A stretch of DNA of 64,000 bases from Dipteronia dyeriana (taxonomy: Eukaryota > Streptophyta > Magnoliopsida > Sapindales > Sapindaceae): positions 58,876,597 through 58,940,596 of the forward strand of contig CM065303.1 in the NCBI GenBank assembly GCA_032871835.1, in the 5' to 3' direction. The notes under the pieces are model-generated. The model made no database searches, was not told where the DNA came from, and was given only the letters and a program-made list of their open reading frames with translations. Below, in pieces: positions 46,324 to 58,811 of this stretch (its first letter is position 1; every line of letters starts with the position of its first letter). Made by a program: the position numbers and the translations under genes.

Positions 46324-48733
46324 AAGTTAATCAACCGTGAATCAACTATTTTGAGGGATTGACTGTGTAATTAGTGGATAAATTGCATGTTTGCAAATGG
46401 TCAAAGTTTATGGATTGTTTGTGAACCGTTGTTGGCAGGGGAATTGTTGTTGGCAAGTGGAATTGTTTGTGTTAAGAAGATAAGAAGAGTACCCTTCTTA
46501 ATTAATTATTTATTTATTTATTTTAAAAGGGAGTACCCCTTATGGCCTTATTAATTTGTGACTAATATTACACAACTGAAAAAAAGTATAAGTTTGAAAA
46601 ATAATAATAATAATAATAACTAGTATAAAAATCAATTTAAATAATATGACAAATGATATATCTTTATTTTATAAATCATCTAGTTATATAGTGAGATATA
46701 ATGAATGACATGATAAAAATAAATTAGCTAACAAATTATTTGATACATTTTGTGACTAATTTTTTTTTTTTGGTTGTCTAACTTATTATTATTATTATTA
46801 TTTTGATATATGTTGTCTAGCTTATTGATTAGTTTGGTTGATTTGGGATGAATATGTTTTAGGTAGTGGAAATCAATATAAACCCTAAAAGAAAAATGAA
46901 AATAATGAAGGTGCCATTCACAGGCAACCGGTGGAGAAAAGAAAAAAAAAAAAAAAAAAGGTGTTGCTGCATTAAAAGGTGGGGAAAGAGCAGCACATGG
47001 TCCCAAAAAAAAAAAAAAACAATTGAAAAAGCAAAGAGAGAAATTGGAACCCTTTTAGTGCACCTTCATTCTGACTTCGCTTTTGCTTTGTTTTAAATTG
47101 TGAAAGAAAATCAGCAAAAAAACATACATTGAGATATCCTTAGTTCTCTTTTTTTTTTGTTTTATTTTTTATATTTATTTCATATTTTATAAGCATATAT
47201 TATATGAAAAATGGTTTAATTTTCAACCGAGCTTCATGCATTGGCCTCTACATTAATGAAAAAGTCACTGTGCCCTTCTCTGTTGCAGACCCTCTCTGCA
47301 AACCTCTTTCATTCTGATAAAGTGTGTTTTTTTGTGCAGGTATGTGTGTGAGAGAGTGTGTGTGGGGGTTATGACTTATGAGTTTGTGTTTTTTAGTTTG
47401 AGAGAGACCATAGCCTGCCCATAACTATTTCAACTGTGGCACTGAAAAACATGGTGTTTTTATAAGCATTTAAAGAGACACAAATGCAATGAAAATGACA
47501 TTACCCTTTTCTTTTTTTCACACACTTTCTCTCACACATTGAATTGGGGTTCAAATATTGGGTCAGCATCTCATCTTTGAATGGTTCTTCCTATATTTTA
47601 GCAAATGGTCCCTAGAATTGTAATCCTCCCAAACAGATATATGTATATAGATAATCCATGTGTCACTCATTTTTACCACATTAAGTAAAGTGTCCTTTTT
47701 GCTAATTAGCATGCACACAGTTTCACATTTGCATGCTCTAACCATCTATCAATATATTCAAAACCCTCTTGTTTTACCGTTTTTCTTAATTATATATAAC
47801 CATGTTTAAAAACTTTCAAATTTTAATATGGCAATTATATATATATATATAATGGCTACTTATTACTCAAAATCATTCAATTTCAGTCAGTTTCTTCCTC
47901 AGTGTGTGATGATTACTCTTTCTGTTGAAACAATCATAGAATGAAATTGCTTTCAAACTAACGGTCTCGAACCAAAGGACATACAACTCTTTTATTGATT
48001 ATTAACCAAAGGGTAATTAACTGATATGGGGCATACGCATTTATTTCATGTTTATTACTCTATACTCTCTAGGATTCTTCTAATCATTGATTCTTTGCAA
48101 TGATTTACTTTATATACTGATGAACAAATTACATAAACATTTCCTCCTATTTTATTATAAATAGTTACCATCTTCTAGAAATAAACTCTACACTTCTTAA
48201 ATTTTTTTATCAAAATCTTTTATAATGGTATATGATTTACCAACATTATATCACTCGTTGTATAATCTTACAATCTATAGGATATTTATAACTCATATAT
48301 TATATCAATTTAGAAAAGATTTTAGAAAAAGATTTTCTAAAAAAAGCCAGTATTGCTCTTATTATTATTGTTATTGTATATAAAAGTTATCTCATATCCT
48401 ACGCAAAGCACAGCCAAAATTCAAAGTAGAAGGTTTAAAGATATTAACTTTACTGCGGTATTTAAAGAACCAATAAGAGCTTTCAGTTACTCATCAATTA
48501 AACAAATAAATTCAAGAACAGATTACAACTTACAACCCCATATCATCTTCATCAACACCACAACTTTAATTTGTCAGAATATCTAACTACCTGAAGGAGA
48601 AAGAGAAAATGAACAATCTTGAAAATTAAAAAAAAAAACAAAGAATCAAGATGGATCTTATTTGAAAAGCGATCTAGAGTTTTGAGAGTTAATTAACAGA
48701 ATGTGCATAAGCAATTCCTCATAGTCATAATCA
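46324..48733. other. Intergenic region downstream of the IDD gene
   Basis: No supported gene. The last hundred or so bases before 48,734 should be the 3' UTR of the IDD gene, which is on the minus strand. Confidence 0.6.
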
Positions 48734-49677
48734 TCATCTATACTCTCCTTCTCCTTCTGTTGTGGCTGAGGACATGTAACTCATAGCAAGTGAGGTCTCA
48801 TCACATGGAGGCACCGACGTCGATGCTTGAAACTGGTGCTTGCAAGCATGACAAGTAATCTGCATGATTGTAGAACTAATCTTCTTAGTAGCTTGCTCTT
48901 TCAAAAGTTGAGCCCTTTCGACTTCAGCTTGCGCTTGTTGTCTGATCCTCTTCGCATTTGCGAATTCAAGCTCAGCCATTTCAATCTGCCTTTTCGCTTG
49001 CTGTCTAGCTTCTTCAGCATACGCCTTTTCAGCCATCGCCAACTTTAGTTGCTCACTAGCATACTCTTTCACTCTTGTTGCTTCCAGTAAAGTTTCACTA
49101 GCATTCTTATTCAATTCATCATTCTTCTCCACACGGTCACTCGAACCAATTGAAAGCTTCAAATGGGTTGCATAATTTTCATATGCACTTGTGCTTGAAG
49201 AAGGTAGGAGCTGAAGTTCAAGATTGTGCTCTTGGTGGCTAGAACTTGATGGATTATTGTTTCGACTACCAGAGAAAAAGAAAACAGGCTCGTCTGGTTT
49301 CGACATTGGCAGTCCAGGAAAAGGTGGTGCTATGCTGAAATTGGCATCACTTGATGGGCTGGTGCTGGAAGCGGTTCGAGAGGAACAAGCCGGCTGCAAT
49401 GTTTGTAATTCTGGCTGGACACGCCGCATAGTACAAGCATCTTGGTGTTCGATGAAACTCTCAACCCTGAAAAAGACGAAAAAAAACAAGAATGGTTCAA
49501 AGTGATGTACACTAATAGAGTATCTTATATAAGATTGGATTTTTGCTATTGTTTTTAATAATCAAGTTGGGGTATCAAAAACCAAGCAATTAAGACTTGC
49601 TCATGTAGGGTTATCAAGATGCAAACAATATAAAATTGATTAAGGATCTCTAGTACGGATTATGTGACTAGGTTTAT

Positions 49678-49719
<42 letters not shown>

Positions 49720-50743
49720 TTATATATTTATATTAAATAAAAGAAAGGAAATGGGTTCTGTTCGTGCAAGTTTACTGTTTTGTTTTATGAGTAATTAGCT
49801 TTTATTTAGTCAGATGGAAACTCATGATATTGGAAACAGTGTTATATGCACTGTCTTTCAACTTGGATTGGGTGGCCTAGCTCACATACATGAGCTCATG
49901 TACTCCAGACCAAATCATTCTTGGTTCAAGTTGGTTTTTGACTTGAAAAGGAAAAGAAAAAAAAACAATAAAATAGGAGCCTTCAAGAACCAAGAAGAAG
50001 AAAAATAATTGAAACCGGAAGGTGGTTGAAATCAAGATTTTGGTTTGGTTTTTTTATGGGGATTTTAGGGTTTGATTGAAGGAAGAGAAATCATGTAAAT
50101 TTTGGTAACATAAAAGTAGTATTTTTTTTTTACCTGGAAAAGACACGGCCACAGTCACAGGAATGGCCTCTGGTGCCACAAGTCTTGAGGTGTGCCTTGT
50201 AATCAGATTGAACAGCATATCCTTTATTGCACTTATCACAAACCCATTGCTTGTGGTTGCTGTGTTTCCTTCTAAAGTGTTTCTTGATACCAACCAGATC
50301 TCCCAAAGCATGACAAGGGTCATGGTGCAAGCAAGTCGGTTCTGGGCAAACAAACACTCTCTTCTTCACTTCTTGTGTCTCTCTTTTCAGCAACTTCCAT
50401 GGAACCTTGTGTCTTCTCCTGTGCATTTGTAGGTTCTGGTCCCTTTGAAACCCTTGATTGCAGATCTCACATATGTACCTGTCCGATTCTAATAAAGTCT
50501 TTGGTGATAAAGAAACCACCTCCGCATCTGGATCTATATCACAACAAACAAATTAAAACCCTTGTTTTAAATTGATCCCAAAACAAAATAAAATTGAAAG
50601 AATTCGATTTTATTACCTGGTGTGCCTGCTGGTTTCCTTTTCCTTTTATTAGTGACACCATTCTCAGAGGAAGTGAAAGGATCAGAAGAAGAAGAAGGAG
50701 CTCCCTGAGGAGAAGCTCTAGTGTTGTAATTATTTTCTAACAT
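48734..50743 (-). CDS. INDETERMINATE-domain C2H2 zinc-finger factor, IDD14/15/16 (SGR5) clade, 419 aa
   Basis: Exons on the minus strand are 50743-50617, 50533-50134 and 49466-48734; both introns are GT-AG and the joined frame is open for 419 codons. A basic KRKRK stretch (33-37) precedes the ID domain: finger 1 Cys64/Cys67/His80/His84, finger 2 Cys105/Cys110/His128/His133, finger 3 Cys141/Cys144/His157/Cys161 and finger 4 Cys168/Cys170/His183/Cys187, the C2H2-C2H2-C2HC-C2HC set of IDD proteins. The C-terminal part holds a long Ala/Glu/Gln/Arg-rich coiled coil (about 298-380) ending in ITCHACKHQFQ (CHAC at 381-384), the mark of the IDD14/15/16 group. In Arabidopsis that group acts in the nucleus on gravitropism, auxin-linked organ orientation and starch metabolism; the role here is inferred. 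Intron 2 falls inside finger 4, and its first bases add an immediate in-frame stop, so retention would give a 176-residue protein lacking finger 4 and the coiled coil. Confidence 0.95.
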
Positions 50744-51085
50744 GGGTGGTGTGAATTTGATGAATATATGGTGGTAGTGGTTGTTGGTGGTGGTGGTAGT
50801 GGTGGTGTTGGTGGTGGGAGTAGTGAGAGAAGAAGAATCAGTCTTCAGTCTTCAGCTGCGTACAGGTGGTATAGCAATAGTGGGTTTTGTATCAGCTTTA
50901 CTGATAACAGAACAAAATAACAAAATTGGATGGAGAGAGAGATAGGAACAAGAAAGGAAAGAGAAGAGAAAGTGTGTTTTTTTTAGAGAGAGAGAAGATG
51001 AAGATGGGGAGGAAGAAAAGCTCTTGCTTTCTGCAATCAGCTTTCTTTAAGCCTTTAAGCTTTTAAGCTTTTTCTTGGTTTTGTT
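50744..51085 (-). other. Probable 5' UTR of the IDD gene
   Basis: From the predicted start about 30 bp below the TATA box to the ATG. It contains a (CCA)n-rich stretch (about 50,770-50,820 on the minus strand) and pyrimidine-rich runs, which are common in plant leaders. The exact transcription start is inferred. Confidence 0.5.
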
Positions 51086-51113
51086 TTCATTGACCCCCAC
51101 CTTGAAATCTCTT

Positions 51114-51122
51114 GCTTATAAA
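51114..51122 (-). promoter_or_regulatory. TATA box of the IDD gene
   Basis: TTTATAAGC on the minus strand, 371 bp above the ATG and followed by a CT-rich start region. Confidence 0.55.
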
Positions 51123-51330
51123 TCTCTCTCTACAGTATCTTTTGAGAGAGAGAGAGTTTAAGCTTACCCAATTAAAAAAAAAAAAAAAAAAAAACTTCAA
51201 ACTTTGAGCCCACACACTCACACACAAAGCAGAAACAAAAAAACATCCCTTCCATAACAAAAACAAACAAGTCATTATTCAATTACACTGTAATTTGCAT
51301 GTATAGATGCAGGCCCAGAGCCTCCTATTA

Positions 51331-51357
51331 CACGTGACCTCACTTCTTCCTCACGTG
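51331..51357 (-). promoter_or_regulatory. Pair of G-boxes (CACGTG) in the IDD promoter
   Basis: CACGTGAC occurs at 51331 and again at 51352, 21 bp apart, about 210-240 bp above the TATA box. The CACGTG core is bound by bHLH (PIF-type) and bZIP factors in plants, so light or hormone control is possible; that is inference. Confidence 0.55.
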
Positions 51358-51359
51358 AC

Positions 51360-52006
51360 TTCCATTCTCTATTGTAATTTTTTTTAATTGAGGTTAAATG
51401 TGTTATATACTTATATATAATTATAGGCAACTGATCACCGAAGTAACACTGCTTGTTTGTGCTTGTGTTGAATCATTATAGTGAACTAAAACCTGTTTTA
51501 TGTTTTTGAATCAGCTTTTCAGAAGCTAAAAGAAGCACCATTTGTCACTTTCAATATCACTGTAATCATTTCTTACAAATTCAGACAAAAATAAAATTAA
51601 ATATATCTCCTTATTTGTTTTTTTTTTTGTTTGGGTAATCCGAGTTTAAGGTAAAGTTGTGAAACCATAATGGAAAAAAAATGGAGAGTAAAACAAGTGG
51701 ACTAGCAATTGTTGATGAGATGAACTTGAATTGCTTTGACTATTTTCATTTTCCTTTTCAAGAATCTGACTAAAAATTGAAAATAATTCTATAATTTTAG
51801 AATTAGATAAAAACTTCGTAAGGAGAGATTCTTGACTCTTAATAAGGAAGTTCTTTTCTACTTTAGTAAAGAATTTGTTTTTTTTTTTTAATGCAAGTCA
51901 AAACAAGGCAAGACTAGGCAGTAGCGGTGTTAATGAGGCCCAGTGGATATTTCTTAATTATTTTTTTTAATTTTGTATTTACTTGAAACTTGTATTTAGT
52001 TATGTG
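51360..52006. other. Intergenic DNA upstream of the IDD gene
   Basis: No gene or clear repeat seen. It may contain distal promoter elements of the IDD gene. Confidence 0.5.
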
Positions 52007-52590
52007 TAAGGATGCACGTTTGGAGATGAGAATGAGGTATGCACGTTTGGAAAATGGGGATGGATATAGGTTTCCCTATCCCTACTTCGACCCTTCCCCC
52101 ATCCCCCCTCATTTCCCCATTTGGAGAAAATGGGGATAGGGATGGGGATGGGGATGGGGATGTTTGGGAGGAGGTCCCCCCATCCCCATCCTCATCCTCA
52201 ATTCCCCATTTTTTCCGTTTTCTCGTATCCCCCGTTCCCCAATTTTCTCATTTTGATATTTAACTAAAAATTATAAATTAAATTAAAAAAAAAATAAACC
52301 TTTCATTACAAATAAAAAATATCAATGCATTACAAATTCAATATAAAATGTTTCAAATAATTCAAATATATATTATAATTATATTTATATATTTTTGGAG
52401 TAAATGGGGAAATGGAGATCTCCATCCCCATCCCCATCCCCTTTTCAATTTAATTGTGGGGGAAATGGGGAAATGGGGAGGGGGAGGGGTCTCCCCATCC
52501 CCCATTTCCCTATTTCCCAAAAAAAATAAAATTCAAAAATGGGGATGGGGGTGCAGGGATTTGAGACCCGGGGATAAATGTGCATCCCTA
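52007..52590. mobile_element. hAT-like MITE with GGGGAT repeats (584 bp)
   Basis: The ends are TAAGGATGCACGTTTGG and, reversed, TAGGGATGCACATTTATCC. The flanks GTTATGTG (51999-52006) and GATATGTG (52591-52598) match at 7 of 8 positions, fitting an 8-bp hAT duplication. Both arms are rich in GGGGAT or its complement, for example four G-runs at 52,131-52,161. Confidence 0.82.
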
Positions 52591-52598
52591 GATATGTG

Positions 52599-53106
52599 AT
52601 AGCTAATTGGGTTTAAATATATTGTAAAGGAAAAAAAAACAATTAAAACTAAAATCAAAGCCCCTAATATTTTAAGAACAAGCTTATCACCAAGTTTCAC
52701 CATAAAATAGAGATTAAAAACCAATTTTATGATTTGAATTTAGTATATATATACTTGTAGATTCCAACATGTCATCATAATTTTGTAGATTTACCTTTAA
52801 TTTCACGTTTTGCATAAAATTCTCATTTGGTGGAGGTAATTTTTTTTATTAATTCAATTAACGATTTAAAACCTATTTTTTTTTATTGAATTTCAATATA
52901 ATATGTAATTAGTGAATAATGATTGTTAATCCCCATTTATAATACTTGTGGTAAATTGTAATCAGTAGTTAGTTGGATTTTAAAGCTTTCACTTTAATTT
53001 AAACTTATTTATATTTCGTGATATATGTATGTTATTTATTTTTCTTGAAGTATTATAATATTACATAAATTCGGGTATGTGTTCCCGTCAATCGGAGTAT
53101 GATTTT
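52599..53106. other. Intergenic DNA, no gene seen
   Basis: AT-rich sequence leading to the left end of the large MULE. The left terminal repeat expected there was not found. Confidence 0.55.
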
Positions 53107-53179
53107 GGGTTAGGTTAGAGTTTTAATTTTTGAAAATTTTGTACATAAGACGATGAAGATCCGGGTTTTCGATACTTTG

Positions 53180-53765
53180 AACACTGTGTCCAAGCCTTTT
53201 GTAAAACTGCCTGAACCTTTTAAATTGTTGGCCGAGCGTTTTTGGTTAGGGTTTCAATTTTCAAAAAATTTGTGTATAAGACGATGATGATCTAGGGTTC
53301 CGAGACTTTTAAAACTGTTTCCGAGCATTTTGTAAAAATGTCTGATCCTTTTAAACTGTGGTCCATGTTTTTTTTCAAGAATATTAGTTTTGCTAATTTT
53401 GAATCTCCGAGCTTTGTAAATAGTTTTCGAGCCTTTTTAATCAGTGTCCGAGATTTTTCATGAACTGCCCAAACCTTTTGTACGAACTATAAATATTTTT
53501 ATGCCCGAGCCTTTGTTAGTTGTATCTGAGCCTTTTGAATAAGTGCCTGAGACTTTTAGATAAGTGTCCGAGATTTTTAAAACTGCCTGAGATTTTTAAA
53601 ACTGCCCGAGATTTTTAAAACTGCCCGAGATTTTTAGATAACTACCGGAACCTTTTAAATAAGTGTCTGAGACTTTTAGATAACTGCCTGAGCCTTTTAT
53701 ACAACTGTCCAAGCCTTTTATTTAACTACCCGAGCCTTTTCATTAACTGTCCGAGTCTTTTAGTA
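53180..53765. repeat. Left minisatellite arm of the large MULE
   Basis: About 25 diverged units of roughly 21-23 bp, such as GTCCGAGCCTTTTGTAAAACT and GCCTGAGATTTTTAAAACT, ending just before the Ulp1-like gene. The unit core GAGCCTTTT is that of the 35-kb array. Confidence 0.85.
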
Positions 53766-53790
53766 ACTTACATGCTTTTTTTTTTTGAAA

Positions 53791-56386
53791 ATGCAGATGA
53801 GTAATCAACTGAAGAATTTGCTAAAAACTCCAGAGGGAGAATGGTACCAGGGAAAAAATAACTCGGCACGACCATTTCGATGACTTTCGAGACATCGACG
53901 CCACACTGAACATGGTACATGAACATCTCACGGTTGAAGAGCGACGTCGGTATACAGAGTCTTATTTTGGTCATTTCATTCGGTTGCATCGGGAGATGAA
54001 GTTTTCGACTGGCATTGTCCATCGGCTGCTTATGTGAGTTGCGTCACGATGGGCCGGAGGATGAGATGCGATTTATGTTAGGTCATCATTTGGTCCGGTT
54101 CTCTAAGGTTGAGTTCTGTCTCATCACCAGATTGAAGTTCATAGTGATTCCTGACACGACGAGGTATGAGACGGTAGTGAACGAGATACACCAACGGTAT
54201 TTTGCTGGTCGAGATGAGGTGGAATATGAACAACTGAGAGCTATTTTGTGAATTGGTATATTTGAGCAGCAGTACGATGTTGTGACACTGTGTCTATTGT
54301 ATATACTAAACTAGATATTAATAGGGTTGGATGAGAGAAAGAAAATTCCAATATGGCAGATCCGACTAGTCGAGGACTTGGACGCTTTTGATGCGTTCCT
54401 GTGGGGTGCACAAGTATATAGGCAGTCCATTTTTGGTTTCAAGCATGCGTTGGACAGTCGACGTGAGCGGTTTGAGAATGCCAATAATCAAATGGCGTCG
54501 ACCTACAAACCACTGAGTCATACAACATATACGGTCTACCTCATGCAATGTTGGTGAGAATTTAGAATTTTAATCCATAATTTTTTTTACTACTTATGTT
54601 ATAAATGTATTGTCCTCTCTTACTATAAAATGGGAGTTAAGTAAGCAACTAAGGGCAGGCAAGTTGACAAAGACTTTCGCATCTATGGTAATTATCTATT
54701 ATGTTAATGTTTATACTTATTAGTATGTATACAATTACAATGATCTATTTATAATTTCAGATATTTGCAAGGACTGCATTGGTGCCAACGGCAACTGAGA
54801 GGGCTGAATTGTAATATGAGGGTATAGACAAGAGAGGCAGCCTGTATACTGCCGCTAATACAGTCGACATTGCTGTACTGGATCCCGTAGATCATACAAC
54901 TGCCATCCCCAGTGAAATAAATTAGTTCCGGTTTCGAACCACCGGTTTCGATTTTGGTTCCTTGGGTTTCGGTCCGGTTCGACGGTTCTAGGTGGTTCAA
55001 TTTGTTTGTATTTTATTTTTTTTTACATTTTAACTTAAGAAAATAAAATAATAATAATAATAATAATAAAATCTGGAACCGTCGATTCCAGAACCGAAAC
55101 TGAACCATCAGTTCCAAGTCGATTTTTTTAAGAACCAAAACCAAAACCAAAACCAGAATCTTAAGTTACACGATTTCGGTTCGTTCTAAAACCGAAACCA
55201 CAGTTCCAGTTCTGGTTCCTGTTTTTTTTTCTACTGTTACGGTTCGGTTCCACGGTTTGAATCAAACCGCGGTCATGTCTAAACGTGATGTGGATGTGCT
55301 GGTGCCAATTCCTGTCACTTGGTTCCAGAGGTTGCAATCCAACTTCATGGAGTTGGAGGACACGATAAGTTCCTTACTTGAATTGTCTTTTAAGTTTGTT
55401 TAAGTTATGGTAGAATCCTAACAATGAATGATGTTTATATTGTCAGCATATGGACGCGTACCTATGTATTTTATGGAAGCGTCAGCGAGCATACTCCACT
55501 GTCTACAATCAGAGGATGAACGTACTGAATTCTCAGTTCTTTGTAAGTGGCTGCAATGTACCGTTTCGCATCTAAGTTTTGTTGTTTCTTCTTCTTTCTA
55601 ACGTTTCGGTAAATTGTCTATGAACAATATTTTTTTTGAGATTCAGTAAGGAAGAATCATGCCTCGTGATGTTGAGGGGCAAGTCATGACGAATAGCTGG
55701 TCTGTGTTGAAGTATAGGTGGTCCTCTGAGGACTTTATGACAGTACGTGGATCGGTCCCGTCAGGAAACCGGCCATGTTACATGGTGGACGTGGTGAGTG
55801 TTATACAGTTATGGTCTAAATGTGTTTAATTTAATAATTTAGGTTTATCATAACCCTTTCTTGAAACAAATACAGGTTGATTCTGTGCAACATTGGCAGC
55901 CAGCATTGGCTTCTGATCAGCGTCAACCTCACTGTCGAGACGATCCACCTTTTAGACCTCTTCATACATAAAGCTCCCCCACAGATCAGGAAATAACAGG
56001 TTGCACCATTGAGATATTTTCTGCCTTCCATGTTGCATCAGGTGGGGTTTCACGATGCGAGATCGATGGTCCAGCCGAAGTTCGACAAGCGGAATAGGCC
56101 CTTTAGGGTGAACATGGTGTCTACATCACATGCGCCCCAACAAACTAGAGGGTATGACTGTTTGAACATTATATTAACTTAAAGTTAGTTTTATTAATAT
56201 TCTATTGTAACGGTTGTTCATATGGTACATTGCAGGGGTAACTGTGGTGCCCATTTGTTGAGATTGATCGAGTATATACTGGCGAACAAGAAGACTTTCG
56301 ATTGGTCAGAAGACAATATGGACACCATCGGAGAGAAGATGGCCGTGAAAGTTTTTTGTAACTCCAATCCCCAATTCAGGTTGTAG
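53791..56386 (+). pseudogene. MULE-borne Ulp1-like SUMO protease with DUF1985 domain, decayed
   Basis: The probable start is an ATG at 53791 or 53797. The N-terminal half (about 53,990-54,560, broken frames) shows MRFMLGHHLVRFSKVEFCLI and then VEDLDAFDAFLWG, which fits DUF1985. The C-terminal half has the C48 (Ulp1) peptidase landmarks in order: QHWQPAL (His, about 55,890), TIHLLDLF (Asp, about 55,955), APQQTRG (Gln, about 56,145) and, after a GT-AG intron at about 56,153-56,235, GNCGAHLLRLIEYIL (Cys). So all four catalytic positions can still be seen, but a frameshift lies between His and Asp, a stop follows Asp, and more breaks are present upstream. Ulp1 enzymes cleave SUMO from proteins; in transposons the role is unknown. 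A MITE interrupts the gene at 54,923-55,281. The last coding codons run to a TAG at 56384-56386. Confidence 0.75.
54923..55281. mobile_element. hAT-like MITE with CCGGTTTCG/GAACCG words, in the Ulp1-like gene
   Basis: The right end GCGGTCATGTCTA equals that of the MITE at 58,348-58,811 (GTGGTCATGTCTA). The interior is dense in GGTTCCGG-type words and their complements around an AT-rich centre. The left end (TAGTTCCGGTTTCGAACC) is diverged and no duplication was found. Confidence 0.6.
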
Positions 56387-58347
56387 TTGTTGATGTACAA
56401 AACTGTTTATAGTAATGAAATTATTAATTTTTGTTTAAATTTCAAGTGTTTGCAATTACAAGTAAAACACACATTTCATACATTCAACAATACGAAAACC
56501 GATAATTAACAGACCCATTTAATTAAACAATAAGTTAATGAACAAGTCATATAATTCCAAATAATTAAAATGAAATCAATATCAACGCCTTCATTCATTC
56601 AACGGTAGAGTCCTTGTCATGGCACGTTTGTTTGTTGCGTCCAACTGAATTACAGATATTACACTTGTCACGGTATTCCTCGGGAATAACTCTGCTCGGA
56701 GCATTATTAATCAAAGGCGGATTGAAACACTTCCTGCTATTACGATCTGATTGTCCACATCTTGTACATGATTGTGTGGTCATCCTTTCCGGAGATGAGG
56801 CATGTCTACCCGCCATCGGGCGTCCTGCTTGTCTTTTAGAGGATAGATTTAAAACCACCTATGCAACGATGTCGGAGGGCACTACCTATGAAGAAGGATG
56901 GCCAACAAGCATAATAAGAACCAAGTATGCATCAATAAATGTCTGCTCTTGTATTAGTCCGCACATAGAGATGTGAAATCCAAGTTTCACTCCCTACAAC
57001 AACAATGAAAGCAATGAGATTTACGTTTCAGTAATATAAAACGTAAAATGTAACTTGTAATGTACCTTGCCGCTGCGAGAGCATGAGAATATGGAAATAG
57101 GTCCATTTGGAATTTGTTACATGTGTAAATCTTTCGGACTAAGTCAACAGTCCACTGCTTTCCAGACCATTTGATGGAGAATATGTTTCAGTCAACTGGA
57201 TTGACGGTCATATATCCGCTTTTCTCGACACGTTTCAGGATCATAAGGTGTGTTGCGTTGGTCAACTGATAAAGCATGTACTGTGCAGCTCAATGGTGGT
57301 CATGAAACCACCTCAGTAGCATATTCCTAATGAACTTTTCCAGTGTCAACATAGGCAGTTGTCGTGCGAATTTAGGCATAAGTTTATACATTCTATAACA
57401 TTTGTTGTCATCACCCTGTAACTTTTTTTGGGACAGTGTACACGGGACCGCTTGTGTGGACCGGTAACATTGACATAATCAAATGCATTCTGGTGCAGTT
57501 TACGTAAATCTTCCATGTGCTGGTTATATTTTAATTCAGTGTATGATGTAGATGCTTTATCTATTATGACAGTAATATCCCTTCAGTGAAATCGATTCTT
57601 AATATTTTCAAAAAAGTGCCAGCAACATATGGTATGAGTTGTGTGAGAGAACACTTTAGAAATACATGCTTCAATGCTTGCATGTCAATCGAAAATGAAA
57701 ACCAGATCATTTATATGACCAAGGGCACCCTTCAAGCATTCCAAAAACCACTCCCATGAAAGGTTGTTTTCTGAGTCACCGTACCCAAAGATAATTAGAT
57801 ACACATGTTCGTTCTCATCTTATGCAGTTGCAACAAACATTGTACCCCAGAATCTTCCATTTAAATGGGTACCCTCAACTGCAATAACTGTACGCATACA
57901 CCTCCAAAAACCTCTAGGTGAGGGACCTAACGACGTGAAAATATACATAAATTTACCATCATTTGCACACTGTAAGTCAGTGATTGTACTAGAATTTTAC
58001 TGTTTAAGCACATAGCCAAAAGATGACAGTAGTTGGAAGCTTTCTTCATACGTTTCATAATTAGTGACAATGCATAATGTAGGGCTTGATGTGCCTTACT
58101 GTACATGCATAATACAAGGTTTGATGTGCCTTTGGATGCATGAGATGACCATCTTGTTGTTGAAGTCTAGGTGCAACTACTTCTCCAATTATGATTGCAC
58201 TAGCTTGTCGGTAGCGATGGTGAATCTCCTCCAAGGGACAACTATATTTGTTTGACAAATTTTTTTACTTGGAAGTACGTCTCATCATCTCTCTTCATTG
58301 CTCTTTATTTCCACGTACAGTTGTCAATGAAACAAACCAAATGTAAA

Positions 58348-58811
58348 TAGGCATACCCAAGGTTCCAACCGGTTCCGGTTCGGAACCGTCGGTTCCAGTT
58401 TCGAAAAGAGTCGGAACAGGAATCTAAACCGAAATCGTAGGTCGGCGGTTCTGGTTTCAATTTCGGTTCCGGTCCTGTTCCACCGGTCTAGTTCCTTTTT
58501 TTTTTACAATTTAGCATAAGAAAAATAAAAATAAAAATAAAAATAAAATAAAAAATAAATATATTTTCTTGAACCGGCGGTTCCAGAACTTGAACCGGCG
58601 GTTCCAGAACTTGAACCGGCGGTTCCAGAACTTGAACCGGCGGTTCCAGAACTGGAACCGAACAGCCGGTTCCAGGGTGGTTTTTTTCGAAGGAGAACCG
58701 GAACTAACCTTCAGCCCTACGGTTTCGGTTATGGTTACGGTTACGGTTACGGTTCATTTCACACGGTTACAGATCGGTTCCATGGTTCAAATCGAACCGT
58801 GGTCATGTCTA
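58348..58811. mobile_element. hAT-like MITE inside the MULE transposase (464 bp)
   Basis: The ends are TAGGCATACCCAAGGTTCC and, reversed, TAGACATGACCACGGTTCG. The flanking 8-mers AATGTAAA and GATATAAT agree at 5 of 8. On the transposase strand the text TTLH...CFIDNCTWK is restored if the element and one flank are ignored, which supports insertion into the gene. It contains the 21-bp array at 58,571-58,660. Confidence 0.72.
58568..58665. repeat. 21-bp tandem repeat, about five units
   Basis: CTTGAACCGGCGGTTCCAGA plus one A is repeated four to five times almost without change, giving an artificial NRRFQNL repeat ORF. It sits within the MITE. Low divergence between units points to recent expansion relative to the rest of the element. 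Confidence 0.9.
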
